Shown: positions 1-7,996 of the stretch, piece after piece
Layout: the number at the start of each line of letters is the position of its first letter
Numbering within the stretch: position 1 is the first letter of the stretch
Assembly: GCF_029625905.1 (NCBI RefSeq)
Contig: NZ_JARTLM010000001.1
Span: forward strand, 62,001-126,000
DNA length: 64,000 nucleotides
Origin: Hydrogenovibrio sp. 3SP14C1
GTDB taxonomy: Bacteria > Pseudomonadota > Gammaproteobacteria > Thiomicrospirales > Thiomicrospiraceae
Reading direction: 5' to 3'
Program-made: the position numbers and the translations under genes
Notes under the pieces: model-generated
Seen by the model: the letters and a program-made list of their open reading frames with translations, nothing else
The model's database searches: none
Told to the model about the DNA's origin: nothing

Positions 1-1115
1 CTTTTAGGCAACGATTTCTTAAGCAAATCCGCTTGAGATTGTCCCGACTGCATTGCTTTAATCTGCACGGGTTTGTTCAACGAAATTCGCATCAACCCCT
101 GGCTGACAATAAGGTCGCCTTTTTGAAGTCCCTTTAACACCTGGGTAAGTTTGGCTTTTCTTTCGCCAGTGTCAATTTCCACTTTCTGAAGATGATAGAT
201 TTCTGGTTTCTCGGAAGGGACTAAACGATAAACAAACTGACGATCTCCCAGCATCAGAATCGCGCTGTTAGGTATCATTAATTTGGCTTGTGGCGGCAAG
301 TGCAAAAAGGCCTGCACCATCATATTGGTTTTCAATTCCGCTTTCGGATTCACGATTAACGCCCTGGCCTGTATCATGCGCAAATTGGATTCAACTCGTG
401 GAGAAATCGCTCTTAGCGTTCCTTTAAAACGACGTTTTGGATAAGAGTTGGTTTTTATCTCAACCGCTTGTCCTATCTTTAAATTGGACAAATATCGACT
501 CGGAAGCAATAAATCCAGTTTCATTTGGCTGGTGTCATCCAAGCTCACAATCTTTGTTCCGGCCTGCACCAAAGCACCCACACTTAACTGTCGAAAACCA
601 ACTTGACCAGCAAACGGTGCATAAATTCTTCTATCCGCCAATTGTGCTTGAATCACTTTTCGCTTCGCTTCCGTCGTCTTCCACAAACGATAACGCTCAT
701 CAATCAAAGAACGGGTGACAGATCCGCGCCCTTCAATTTCTTTCACTCGCTTATATTGACGTTTCGCTTCTTCAGTGGCTTCCTTGGCTTCTTCCAATAA
801 CGCCAACTCTTCTTGCGAATTCAACTCAACCAACAACTGACTTTTCCGAACTTTCTGACCGTCCTTAAAATGAATCGCTTGAACAATTTCCGTGACATTA
901 GCGGTAATGTCGACGGACTCTTTTGCATGCAGCGTTCCCAATACCTTTAAGTTCACCGGTATACTCACCGGCTTCACGCTATAGGCGATGACAGGGACCG
1001 CCTTTGATGCAGAATTCATTGGTTTGACCGGCTTAGCGTCATCTGCGAAAATCGAACTCGTGAGCAACATCAGCCAAATGTAGTGCCCACGCCACTTTAA
1101 AAAAACGTTCAACAT
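1..1115 (-). CDS. RND efflux periplasmic adaptor (MFP/HlyD family), 3' end cut off
   Basis: An open frame runs from an ATG at 1115 to the window edge, giving at least 371 residues without a stop. The N-terminus is a hydrophobic export segment (about residues 8-25, ending in SSIFA). After it come a lipoyl/barrel-sandwich half (VLGTLHAKESVDITANV), a coiled-coil hairpin rich in Glu, Lys and Arg (about 105-145), the second barrel half (APFAGQVGFR) and a beta-barrel domain. This is the usual order for membrane-fusion adaptors that link an inner-membrane RND pump to an outer-membrane channel. The pump gene would lie beyond the window on this strand. The substrate cannot be told from the adaptor. 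The truncation is only the window edge. Confidence 0.85.
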   Translation of the reverse strand, partial: MLNVFLKWRGHYIWLMLLTSSIFADDAKPVKPMNSASKAVPVIAYSVKPVSIPVNLKVLGTLHAKESVDITANVTEIVQAIHFKDGQKVRKSQLLVELNSQEELALLEEAKEATEEAKRQYKRVKEIEGRGSVTRSLIDERYRLWKTTEAKRKVIQAQLADRRIYAPFAGQVGFRQLSVGALVQAGTKIVSLDDTSQMKLDLLLPSRYLSNLKIGQAVEIKTNSYPKRRFKGTLRAISPRVESNLRMIQARALIVNPKAELKTNMMVQAFLHLPPQAKLMIPNSAILMLGDRQFVYRLVPSEKPEIYHLQKVEIDTGERKAKLTQVLKGLQKGDLIVSQGLMRISLNKPVQIKAMQSGQSQADLLKKSLPK

Positions 1116-1203
1116 GTTTATTGCCTTTAAACAAATTACGGTGAATTATAGAATTCTATTATGACGAGAAATTCTTGCGTATTATGCAAATAAAGAGGAT
1201 TTA

Positions 1204-2109
1204 TTAATCTTGATCCCAGTAAGCGTTATTGCCAAAACGGGCAACCAGAAAATCAATAAAGGCTCGGGCTTTCTGAGATAAAAACCGGTTTTGTGGATAC
1301 ACCGCATAAGCATGCATCATCGGAATTTTATAATCCGTTAGAATCTGAACTAACTCACCTGTCGCCAAAGCTTCCCAAGCGATAAAAGTCGGTTCTAATG
1401 CAACACCGTGCCCGGCTTTTGCCATATTCAATAAAAAGCTGCCATTATTTGAATAAAGGTGACTCGGCAAATTCAAATGCCGTTCTTTGTTATCCGGCCC
1501 AATTAAATGCCAACTGTCGGCACCTTTTGAACCATATCGTAAAATTTTATGCTGTTTAAGATCTTCTGCAGTTTTCGGTGTTCCATGCTTTTCTAAGTAG
1601 GACGGACTCGCGCACATCACAAATCGGATCGGTGCGATTTTCCGTGCTTGAATCGTCGAATCTTTTAAATCGGTAATACGAAACGCCAAATCGAACCCTT
1701 CTTCAACAATATCCACTTCACGGTCTGAAAAGTCGACTTGTAAGGTTAAATTCGGATGTTCCTGTGCAAAGCAATCTAAGGCAGGAGATAAATGCTCCAA
1801 ACCAAAAGAAAGCGGTAGCGCCAATCTGAGCGTTCCTTCAAGACTCGCCTCTCTCGCAACCGCCATTTGATTCATTTCTGTCACAGAATCCAAAACCGAC
1901 AGCGCTTTTTCATAATAAATCTGGCCGGCTTCGGTCAAGCTTGATTTTCGAGTGGTACGATTAATCAACTTCGTTTCCAGTCGATCTTCTAAATCCGCTA
2001 ATCGCCGGCTCACAGCCGATTTTGCCAAATTCAATTGTTCTGCAGCTTTACCAATCCCACCGGCTTCAACCACTCGAACAAATACCTGAATATCTTCTAA
2101 CTGCCCCAT
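1204..2109 (-). CDS. LysR-family transcriptional regulator
   Basis: The N-terminal winged helix-turn-helix starts at MGQLEDIQVFVRVVEAGG and includes AAEQLNLAKSAVSRRLADLE, the standard LysR layout. A periplasmic-binding-like effector domain follows to about residue 300. An in-frame GTG at 2130 would add seven residues. The ATG at 2109 is preferred because it gives the family's usual short N-terminus, although neither start has a strong ribosome-binding site. The gene is divergent from the pirin gene at 2256 across about 145 bp. LysR proteins often control the divergent neighbour, so regulation of the pirin is a reasonable inference. The protein resembles the short LTTRs (DhcR/AaeR-like) often found beside pirin genes, but the effector is unknown. 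Confidence 0.88.
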   Translation of the reverse strand: MGQLEDIQVFVRVVEAGGIGKAAEQLNLAKSAVSRRLADLEDRLETKLINRTTRKSSLTEAGQIYYEKALSVLDSVTEMNQMAVAREASLEGTLRLALPLSFGLEHLSPALDCFAQEHPNLTLQVDFSDREVDIVEEGFDLAFRITDLKDSTIQARKIAPIRFVMCASPSYLEKHGTPKTAEDLKQHKILRYGSKGADSWHLIGPDNKERHLNLPSHLYSNNGSFLLNMAKAGHGVALEPTFIAWEALATGELVQILTDYKIPMMHAYAVYPQNRFLSQKARAFIDFLVARFGNNAYWDQD

Positions 2110-2143
2110 TACTTCTATAACCCTCAACACTTAACGTGAAATT

Positions 2144-2160
2144 GTTCTATTTTTTAGAAC
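2144..2160. promoter_or_regulatory. Candidate LysR operator between the LysR and pirin genes
   Basis: GTTCTA, five T, TAGAAC is a perfect 6-bp inverted repeat with a 5-bp spacer. It sits in the divergent intergenic region just upstream of the regulator start. LysR proteins bind short interrupted dyads of about this size. Binding is inferred, not shown. Confidence 0.4.
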
Positions 2161-2255
2161 AGTGTTTTTGAATTTTGCGGGTTTTTTATTATCAAATCAA
2201 GCATTAATCTATACATAACAAAAACATTAAATTCAAAGAATTAAAGGAGACTCCG

Positions 2256-3098
2256 ATGAACTCAACCAAAGAAGTTGTGAAAGTTACCCGCGGCATGCCG
2301 GCATCAGATGGTGCAGGCGTTCGCTTAACACGGCTCATTGGTCAGCCAGAAATTGAGGATTTAGATCCTTTTTTGATGTTGGATTTATTTAAATCAGATG
2401 ATCCTGATGACTATATCGCAGGGTTTCCACCTCACCCACACCGAGGGTTTGAAACCGTCACTTACTTGCTCAATGGTCGAATGCGACATCAAGATAATCA
2501 AGGCAATGAAGGAGTGATTGAATCCGGTGGGGTGCAATGGATGACTGCGGGAAAAGGCGTGATTCACTCGGAAATGCCGGAGCAGGAAAATGGTTTGCTT
2601 AGAGGATTTCAACTTTGGATCAACCTTCCTAGCCACGCTAAAATGACGACTCCCGCTTACCAAGAGTTTACGCCTGAACAAGTACCAGTTGAAAAATGGG
2701 ACAATGGAACCGAAATTCGTGTGATAACGGGTAAAACCGAACAAGGAACAGAAGGTCCGGTTAAAAACAATTACGTTAACCCGACTTACTTGGATGTAAC
2801 ACTTTCTGCCAACAGTGAGTTTACTCAGCCGCTCGCAACCGACAGTCACAGCTTTATCCTGATCATCGAAGGAACCGTTAAAGTCGGTAGCAAAGCCACG
2901 CCTTTAGAAAAGGGGATGCTGGCCATTCTATCTGAGGGAGAAAGTATTCAAGTGAATGCCGGAGACAAATCCGGGCGTTTCTTGTTGGTTTCCGGTCAAC
3001 CGATTCGTGAACCGATTGCTAAAGGAGGCCCTTTTGTGATGAACACCCAAGAAGAGCTTCATCAAGCGTTTGATGACTTTCGAAACAATCGGTTCTAA
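2256..3098 (+). CDS. Pirin family protein
   Basis: A 280-residue bicupin. The N-terminal cupin carries the pirin signature FPPHPHRGFETVTYLL and the later HSEMPEQENG, which supply the metal-binding His and Glu residues of the family (quercetinase or redox-sensor type). The C-terminal cupin ends with the usual PIREPIAKGGPFVMNT. The start is fixed by AAAGGAGA about 7 bp upstream of the ATG. In bacteria pirins range from quercetin dioxygenases to modulators of metabolic enzymes, so the exact role is open. The gene faces a LysR regulator and ends in a palindromic terminator shared with the chemoreceptor gene on the other strand. Confidence 0.9.
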   Translation: MNSTKEVVKVTRGMPASDGAGVRLTRLIGQPEIEDLDPFLMLDLFKSDDPDDYIAGFPPHPHRGFETVTYLLNGRMRHQDNQGNEGVIESGGVQWMTAGKGVIHSEMPEQENGLLRGFQLWINLPSHAKMTTPAYQEFTPEQVPVEKWDNGTEIRVITGKTEQGTEGPVKNNYVNPTYLDVTLSANSEFTQPLATDSHSFILIIEGTVKVGSKATPLEKGMLAILSEGESIQVNAGDKSGRFLLVSGQPIREPIAKGGPFVMNTQEELHQAFDDFRNNRF

Positions 3099-3116
3099 AG
3101 CAGTCATCTTTCCAAT

Positions 3117-3144
3117 AAAAAACCGCCAGGCCTGGCGGTTTTTT
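3117..3144. terminator. Bidirectional terminator built on CCAGGCCTGG
   Basis: A perfect 28-bp palindrome: six A, CCG, the decamer CCAGGCCTGG at 3126-3135, CGG, six T. It lies between the convergent pirin and chemoreceptor genes. It can fold as a GC-rich stem followed by a T run on either strand, which fits Rho-independent termination in both directions. Confidence 0.85.
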
Positions 3145-3192
3145 TGTGCCAACAGCGCCGTTAACCAACACTGTTTTACCTCATTTTTCTTA

Positions 3193-4968
3193 TTAAGCAA
3201 TTCGATGCAGATACCCTGTTTCATTCATTGTCGTTTCTGGGGCCTCTAATTGCGGTGAAACCGTAAAAAATGACATGTCTTTCTGCAAGATTTGAGACTG
3301 ATGACTTAAACTTTCAGACGATGCATTGGTTTCTTCCACTAACGCCGCATTTTGTTGTGTCACCGATTCAATTTGAGCAATCGATTGCCGTACTTGATTA
3401 ATGCCTTGTGCTTGCTGAACTGAAGCTGTTGCAATCTGTTCAATCATTTCTGCAACCCGATCAACCGATTGATGAATGCCTTGTAATACTTCTCCAGAGC
3501 TTGAAGCCAAATCCGTTCCTGTATCAATACGCTCCACGCTTTCTTCAATAAGTTGTTTAATATCCCGCGCGGCTTCTGCAGATTTTTGAGCCAAAGCACG
3601 TACCTCACCTGCTACGACAGCAAACCCACGACCATGATCTCCCGCTCTAGCGGCTTCAACCGCGGCATTCAGTGCCAATAAGTTTGTCTGAAATGCAATG
3701 CCATCAATCAAGGAAACGATCTCTGCAATTTTATGGCTGGAAGCCTGAATGGCATTCATCGCGTCAATGGTTTGCTGCATGACGTTTGCACCTTCTTCAG
3801 CCTTTAGCTGCACTTCTAAAGCCACCTTAGCTGTTTGTTGTGCGTTATCGGTATTATTTTGCACGGCTGAATTCATTTCTTCCATTGTGGCAGACGTTTC
3901 TTCCAGTGCAGCCGCCTGCTCTTGAACCTGCTGATTCAAAGACGCAGAGCCTTCTGCCACTTCCTGAGCGGCAGCACTTACGGTTTTCGACGCATCCATT
4001 GCGGTTGAGACGACTTCACTTAAACGATCTGCGACGACTTCAAACCCCTGACTTAATCGCGCCACACTGTCATCAAACATGGTTTTATTGTCGACATCCA
4101 AATGGTTTTTCATTCTCGCAGAAATATTTCCTTGGCTGAACTCATCTAGTACGGATACCGCATCCGCGACCACAGTCGTTAACATTAAGGTACTTTTATT
4201 GGTGGAAACATCCGTGGCAAATTTTACAAAGCTAACTAACTCTCCCTTTTGGTTATAAACGGGGTTATAGTTGGCTTCCAGCCAGATAGCGTTGTGATTT
4301 TTATCGAAACGCTCATACGTTCCAATTTGTGCCTCACCTTTATTCAAATCTTGCCAAAATGATTTATATGCCTGGCTTTCAGCATAACCGGGTTCGACAA
4401 ATAAACGATGATGCTGTCCCTTGATCTCAGACAGGTCATACCCCATCGCCTGACAAAAGTTATCATTTGCATCAAGAATGTGCCCCTCTAAATCAAACTC
4501 AATCACCGCCATGGAGTTATCAATTGCGTCTAATTTTCCGGAAATTTTTACTTCCTGCTCAACTTGAGCGGTAATATCGGTCGCAAACTTAACCACTTTA
4601 ATGACCTGTCCGTTTTCATCAAAAATGGGATTGTAGCTGGCCTCCAACCAAACCGAATTTCCTTGTACATCTTGACGCAAGAAACGGTCTTGAAAATATT
4701 CGCCTTGTGCCAGCTTGCTCCAAAATCGTTGGTAATCTGCTGATTTTTGAATCTCTTCCGGCACCAATAATCGATGATGCTGCCCCTTAAGGTCTGCTAA
4801 AGAAAATCCAACCACGTCTAAAAAATTTTCATTCGCGTCCAAAATTTCGCCCAGAGGCGTAAACATGATCATCGCCATCGAACGATGCATCGCTTGTACA
4901 ACGCCCTGCAACTCAACCTTTTCTTGTTCACAAGCCTTTAATTTTTGTTTTATTTTATGGTGGAACAT
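3193..4968 (-). CDS. Soluble methyl-accepting chemotaxis protein with two PAS domains
   Basis: 591 residues with no membrane segment. Two tandem PAS domains with near-identical signatures (GEILDANENFLDVVGFSLAD and GHILDANDNFCQAMGYDLSE, each followed by IKGQHHRL or LKGQHHRL) occupy roughly residues 20-260. Each PAS is followed by a PAC segment (ASYNPIFDENGQVIKVVKFA; ANYNPVYNQKGELVSFVKFA). A methyl-accepting signalling domain follows, with the hairpin-tip sequence [20 protein letters not shown]. This architecture matches cytoplasmic energy or redox taxis receptors such as BdlA-like proteins. PAS-bound heme or flavin is possible but not provable here. The start at 4968 is chosen over an ATG at 4983 because AGGAG lies at ideal spacing before it. 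Confidence 0.9.
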   Translation of the reverse strand: MFHHKIKQKLKACEQEKVELQGVVQAMHRSMAMIMFTPLGEILDANENFLDVVGFSLADLKGQHHRLLVPEEIQKSADYQRFWSKLAQGEYFQDRFLRQDVQGNSVWLEASYNPIFDENGQVIKVVKFATDITAQVEQEVKISGKLDAIDNSMAVIEFDLEGHILDANDNFCQAMGYDLSEIKGQHHRLFVEPGYAESQAYKSFWQDLNKGEAQIGTYERFDKNHNAIWLEANYNPVYNQKGELVSFVKFATDVSTNKSTLMLTTVVADAVSVLDEFSQGNISARMKNHLDVDNKTMFDDSVARLSQGFEVVADRLSEVVSTAMDASKTVSAAAQEVAEGSASLNQQVQEQAAALEETSATMEEMNSAVQNNTDNAQQTAKVALEVQLKAEEGANVMQQTIDAMNAIQASSHKIAEIVSLIDGIAFQTNLLALNAAVEAARAGDHGRGFAVVAGEVRALAQKSAEAARDIKQLIEESVERIDTGTDLASSSGEVLQGIHQSVDRVAEMIEQIATASVQQAQGINQVRQSIAQIESVTQQNAALVEETNASSESLSHQSQILQKDMSFFTVSPQLEAPETTMNETGYLHRIA

Positions 4969-5233
4969 GGAAACTCCTGGCATTTTTAATGTTTGCTTTC
5001 ATCGTTTAAAACGAATAACTGATTCCAATCAGTCTGAAAAAAATTATCGCACAAATTAACAACTTATACAAATACTGTACAAACACGTACAACTTTACAT
5101 TACCGGCAAAAACGCAATAAAAAAAACAGCTTTCGCTATAAAAATGCTTTGTCATCTCTTTGCTGGACATTGAGAAAATTTCGGTCTACGCTAACAATTG
5201 AAATGTAATTGATTTTTATAAAAGGATTTTGCC

Positions 5234-5719
5234 ATGCGTTTTTTTAAAATACTCCCATTACTCTTTACCAGTCTTTTCCTGCTAAACAGCATAACGGCTC
5301 AAGCCGCTGATGACGGTGCCAAAGTGGTTTATCACGTTGATTTTAAAGACCCAACGCGTTACTCCGCCACATTAACGTCTATCAACAACATTATTAATTT
5401 CTACGATTCCCAATTAATGGAAGCGGAAATCCATTTAGTTTTTGTTGGCTATGGCTTACGTTTCACGACAGACGATGCGCTCAAGGGCACGCCTTATGCA
5501 GCAGACAAAGCGCTATTGGATCGTCGCGATGAACTGAAAGGCCGTTTGGATGCTTTAATCAATGTTCGCGGGGTGAAAGTTCACCTTTGTGACAAAACCC
5601 GGAAGGAAGTTGGGCTAGACAAAGCCAAAGTGTATAAAGGCATTGAATTAACCGCTTCAGGGGTGGCTAAGATCGCGATGCTGCAGAGTGAAGGATTTGC
5701 TTACCTGAAAATTCAATAA
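5234..5719 (+). CDS. DsrE-like periplasmic protein with signal peptide
   Basis: 161 residues. A Sec signal peptide (FFKILPLLFTSLFLLNSITA, cleavage near AQA-ADD) precedes a compact alpha/beta domain with the pattern KVVYHVDFKDPTRYSATLTS and VHLCDKTRKEVGLDK. This layout matches exported DsrE/DsrF-like proteins, the family that includes sulfur-relay proteins. Cys in VHLC is the only conserved-looking thiol in the mature part. A role in periplasmic sulfur handling is plausible in a sulfur oxidiser but is inferred. The ATG is preceded by AAAGGATTTTGCC. The gene stands alone and ends in a decamer-based terminator. Confidence 0.65.
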   Translation: MRFFKILPLLFTSLFLLNSITAQAADDGAKVVYHVDFKDPTRYSATLTSINNIINFYDSQLMEAEIHLVFVGYGLRFTTDDALKGTPYAADKALLDRRDELKGRLDALINVRGVKVHLCDKTRKEVGLDKAKVYKGIELTASGVAKIAMLQSEGFAYLKIQ

Positions 5720-5761
5720 CGGCAATAAGGTGGCAAAAAGTCGTCTTCGTTTATTTTCATT

Positions 5762-5789
5762 AAAAAATGACCAGGCCTGGTCATTTTTT
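5762..5789. terminator. Palindromic terminator with CCAGGCCTGG core
   Basis: A perfect 28-bp palindrome (six A, TGA, CCAGGCCTGG at 5771-5780, TCA, six T) begins 42 bp after the DsrE-like stop. The T run continues to 5791, so it should terminate efficiently on the plus strand. Confidence 0.85.
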
Positions 5790-5917
5790 TTGTTTTTTCA
5801 AGCGAAATGAAGCCCTTATTTGCGAATTTTACGTCAATTAAGGTAAAATATTCGCCATTAAAAAAACAATACTGGTGCTGCAAAAACACGATTCCCAGCA
5901 TCTAAAATGAGACCCGA

Positions 5918-6496
5918 ATGACAAACATCACGCCCGCCCTTGTTCAATTTGTAACCAAACAAAACCAATTTCAAAAATCACTCGGGCACCTTACTGCATG
6001 GCTCGCTCTTTCGTTGGTCTTACTGTCCGCACTGATTGTGGTGTTACGATACGGCTTTAATTTTGGCTCCATCGCACTTCAAGAGACCATTCTGTACAAC
6101 CATGCGATCTTTTTTATGATGGGAATGGCGTATACCTTGCAACAAGACCGTCACGTACGAGTCGATGTGTTTTACAGTCAAATGTCGGCTTCACGCCAGG
6201 CCTGGGTAAATTTAATTGGAGGGGTGTTATTCGCTCTCCCAACGCTTGTGTTTCTATTATGGGTTAGTTGGGTCTATGTCAGTGGCAGCTGGGCCATACA
6301 AGAAGGGTCTTCTGAAGCCGGTGGACTCCCGTATCTTTATCTGTTGAAAACTTTCATCCTAATCATGGGCACACTGATGCTTTTACAAGTCACTGCCATG
6401 GTTGCGGAATCTTATTTACAGATAACCGCACCGGAAAATGCAGGCGTCAAACAATTGCTCGCGCAAAAACAATCAGAAAGCAAGGAGATGTTTTAA
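5918..6496 (+). CDS. TRAP transporter small permease (DctQ family)
   Basis: 192 residues with four hydrophobic helices (about 25-45, 62-80, 102-125, 140-165). The central QETILYNHAIFFMMGMAYTL and DRHVRVDVFY are typical of DctQ subunits, including the Q-D-R-H-V-R-V-D loop. It forms the membrane complex with the large permease, whose ATG overlaps the last base of this stop codon (TAATG), so the two are translationally coupled. The subunit's role is to stabilise the transporter. The substrate is set by a separate periplasmic receptor, which is not next to it. Confidence 0.9.
   Translation: MTNITPALVQFVTKQNQFQKSLGHLTAWLALSLVLLSALIVVLRYGFNFGSIALQETILYNHAIFFMMGMAYTLQQDRHVRVDVFYSQMSASRQAWVNLIGGVLFALPTLVFLLWVSWVYVSGSWAIQEGSSEAGGLPYLYLLKTFILIMGTLMLLQVTAMVAESYLQITAPENAGVKQLLAQKQSESKEMF
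6196..6205. repeat. CCAGGCCTGG decamer, a copy inside a gene (repeat family of at least 14 exact copies)
   Basis: Exact copies begin at 3126, 5771, 6196, 10122, 17097, 19381, 24801, 26541, 27616, 28097, 30790, 36321, 53564 and 63435. One-mismatch copies begin at 8284, 15228, 42526, 45997, 47647, 47980 and 58039. This copy lies within the DctQ gene. Copies occur in coding DNA, in intergenic terminators and in the selO remnant. The word is its own reverse complement, so strand cannot be assigned. Confidence 0.95.
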
Positions 6497-7869
6497 TGGA
6501 ATTCCTTGCTTTAATTTTGTTCGGATTGGTCTTTATCGCCTTAATGATCGGGTTTCCTGTCGCGTTAACCCTCTCCGGTGTTTCATTGTTATTCGCTTTG
6601 GTAGCAGTCCAATTCGGCTGGTTTGATATGGCTTTTTTACAAAGCATTCCAAACCGAGTCTATTCCATCATGAGCAACCCAACCTTAACCGCGGTGCCAT
6701 TGTTTGTCTTTATGGGCATCATGCTGGAACAGTCGAAATTGGCAGAGCAACTACTCAGCACCATGGATGAAGTCATGCGCGGGTTTAAAGGCGGGTTAGG
6801 GTTATCCGTTATTCTGGTCGGCGCATTACTGGCAGCCAGCACCGGTATCGTCGGTGCGACCGTCGTCACAATGGGATTATTGGCGTTGCCAACCATGTTG
6901 AAACAAGGGTATTGCCCTAAGCTTGCAACGGGCACCATCTGTGCCTCAGGTACATTAGGGCAAATCATCCCGCCGTCCATTATTTTGATTTTACTTGGAG
7001 ATGTATTGTCTTCGTCTTATCAGCAAGCCCAACTCAATCAAGGCATTTTTTCGCCAGAAACTCTATCGGTCGGGGATTTATTTATCGGCGCCCTTTTCCC
7101 GGGCATGTTACTGGTCGTGCTTTATATGTTATACGTCTTTGCCATGGCCATCTTGAAACCCGAAACCGTTCCGGCAGACACCATGGTGAAACATCCTCCT
7201 GGCTTAGGAAAACGCGTCATCAACAGCTTACTACCTCCTCTGGCTTTAATTCTATTGGTTCTAGGATCGATTTTAGGCGGATATGCGACGCCGACCGAAG
7301 CTGCCTCATTAGGGGCATTAGGCGCTATGCTACTCGCAGCCATAAAAAAACGCTTGAACCTCAACATGATTCAAACCGTCATGCGCGGCACGCTCCAAGT
7401 CACCAGCATGATCTTTTTGATTTTTATCGGTGCAGCCTTTTTCTCGCTGACATTCAGAGGGTTTGGTGGTGACGAACTCATGCAAGAGTTCTTAACGGAC
7501 TTACCAGGGGGTGTCTTTACAGCAGTACTCATTGTTATGGTATTGATGTTTATCATCGGGTTCTTTTTGGACTTCATTGAAATCACTTACATTATTGTGC
7601 CGGTCGTTGCCCCCATCTTACTTATGATGGGTGTAGACCCTATCTGGCTGGGGATTATGATTGCGATTAATTTACAAACGGCCTTCCTAACGCCGCCATT
7701 TGGCTTCGCATTATTTTACTTACGGGGCGTCACTCCGCCGTCGGTTAAAACCACCGACATCTACAAAGGGGTACTGCCCTACATTCTAATTCAGCTTTTT
7801 GTATTGGTTATGCTCGCTATTTGGCCTGAACTGGCCACTTGGCTCCCTAGCGTCATCTATGATAATTAA
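6496..7869 (+). CDS. TRAP transporter large permease (DctM family)
   Basis: 457 residues, almost wholly hydrophobic, with the 12-13 helices expected for DctM. Recognisable stretches include GASTGIVGATVVTMGLLALP-like sequence, CASGTLGQIIPPSIILILLG and QTAFLTPPFGFALFYLRGV. The subunit carries sodium-driven import of organic acids or similar anions. It is coupled to the small permease upstream. A DctP-type receptor lies about 8 kb away on the opposite strand (16159-17259) and is the only candidate partner in the window. That pairing is inferred from absence of others. Confidence 0.92.
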   Translation: MEFLALILFGLVFIALMIGFPVALTLSGVSLLFALVAVQFGWFDMAFLQSIPNRVYSIMSNPTLTAVPLFVFMGIMLEQSKLAEQLLSTMDEVMRGFKGGLGLSVILVGALLAASTGIVGATVVTMGLLALPTMLKQGYCPKLATGTICASGTLGQIIPPSIILILLGDVLSSSYQQAQLNQGIFSPETLSVGDLFIGALFPGMLLVVLYMLYVFAMAILKPETVPADTMVKHPPGLGKRVINSLLPPLALILLVLGSILGGYATPTEAASLGALGAMLLAAIKKRLNLNMIQTVMRGTLQVTSMIFLIFIGAAFFSLTFRGFGGDELMQEFLTDLPGGVFTAVLIVMVLMFIIGFFLDFIEITYIIVPVVAPILLMMGVDPIWLGIMIAINLQTAFLTPPFGFALFYLRGVTPPSVKTTDIYKGVLPYILIQLFVLVMLAIWPELATWLPSVIYDN

Positions 7870-7996
7870 ATCGGATGACGTGCCGGTTTTCATCAAAACT
7901 CAGTTAAAAATAGATTTGCTTAAAAAAGTCTTTAAGCACTCTAAAAATGCGCTATGATTAAGTTAATTATGGATGTTTATATAAACTTAGACTCAA

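Noticed and set aside
2394-2849. Open frame antisense to the pirin gene
   Set aside because: It is a shadow of a well-supported gene with no family features or ribosome-binding site.
3117-3144. Decamer palindromes as insertion-sequence ends or a MITE
   Set aside because: The arms differ between copies, no transposase or target-site duplication is visible, and many copies lie within conserved coding sequence.
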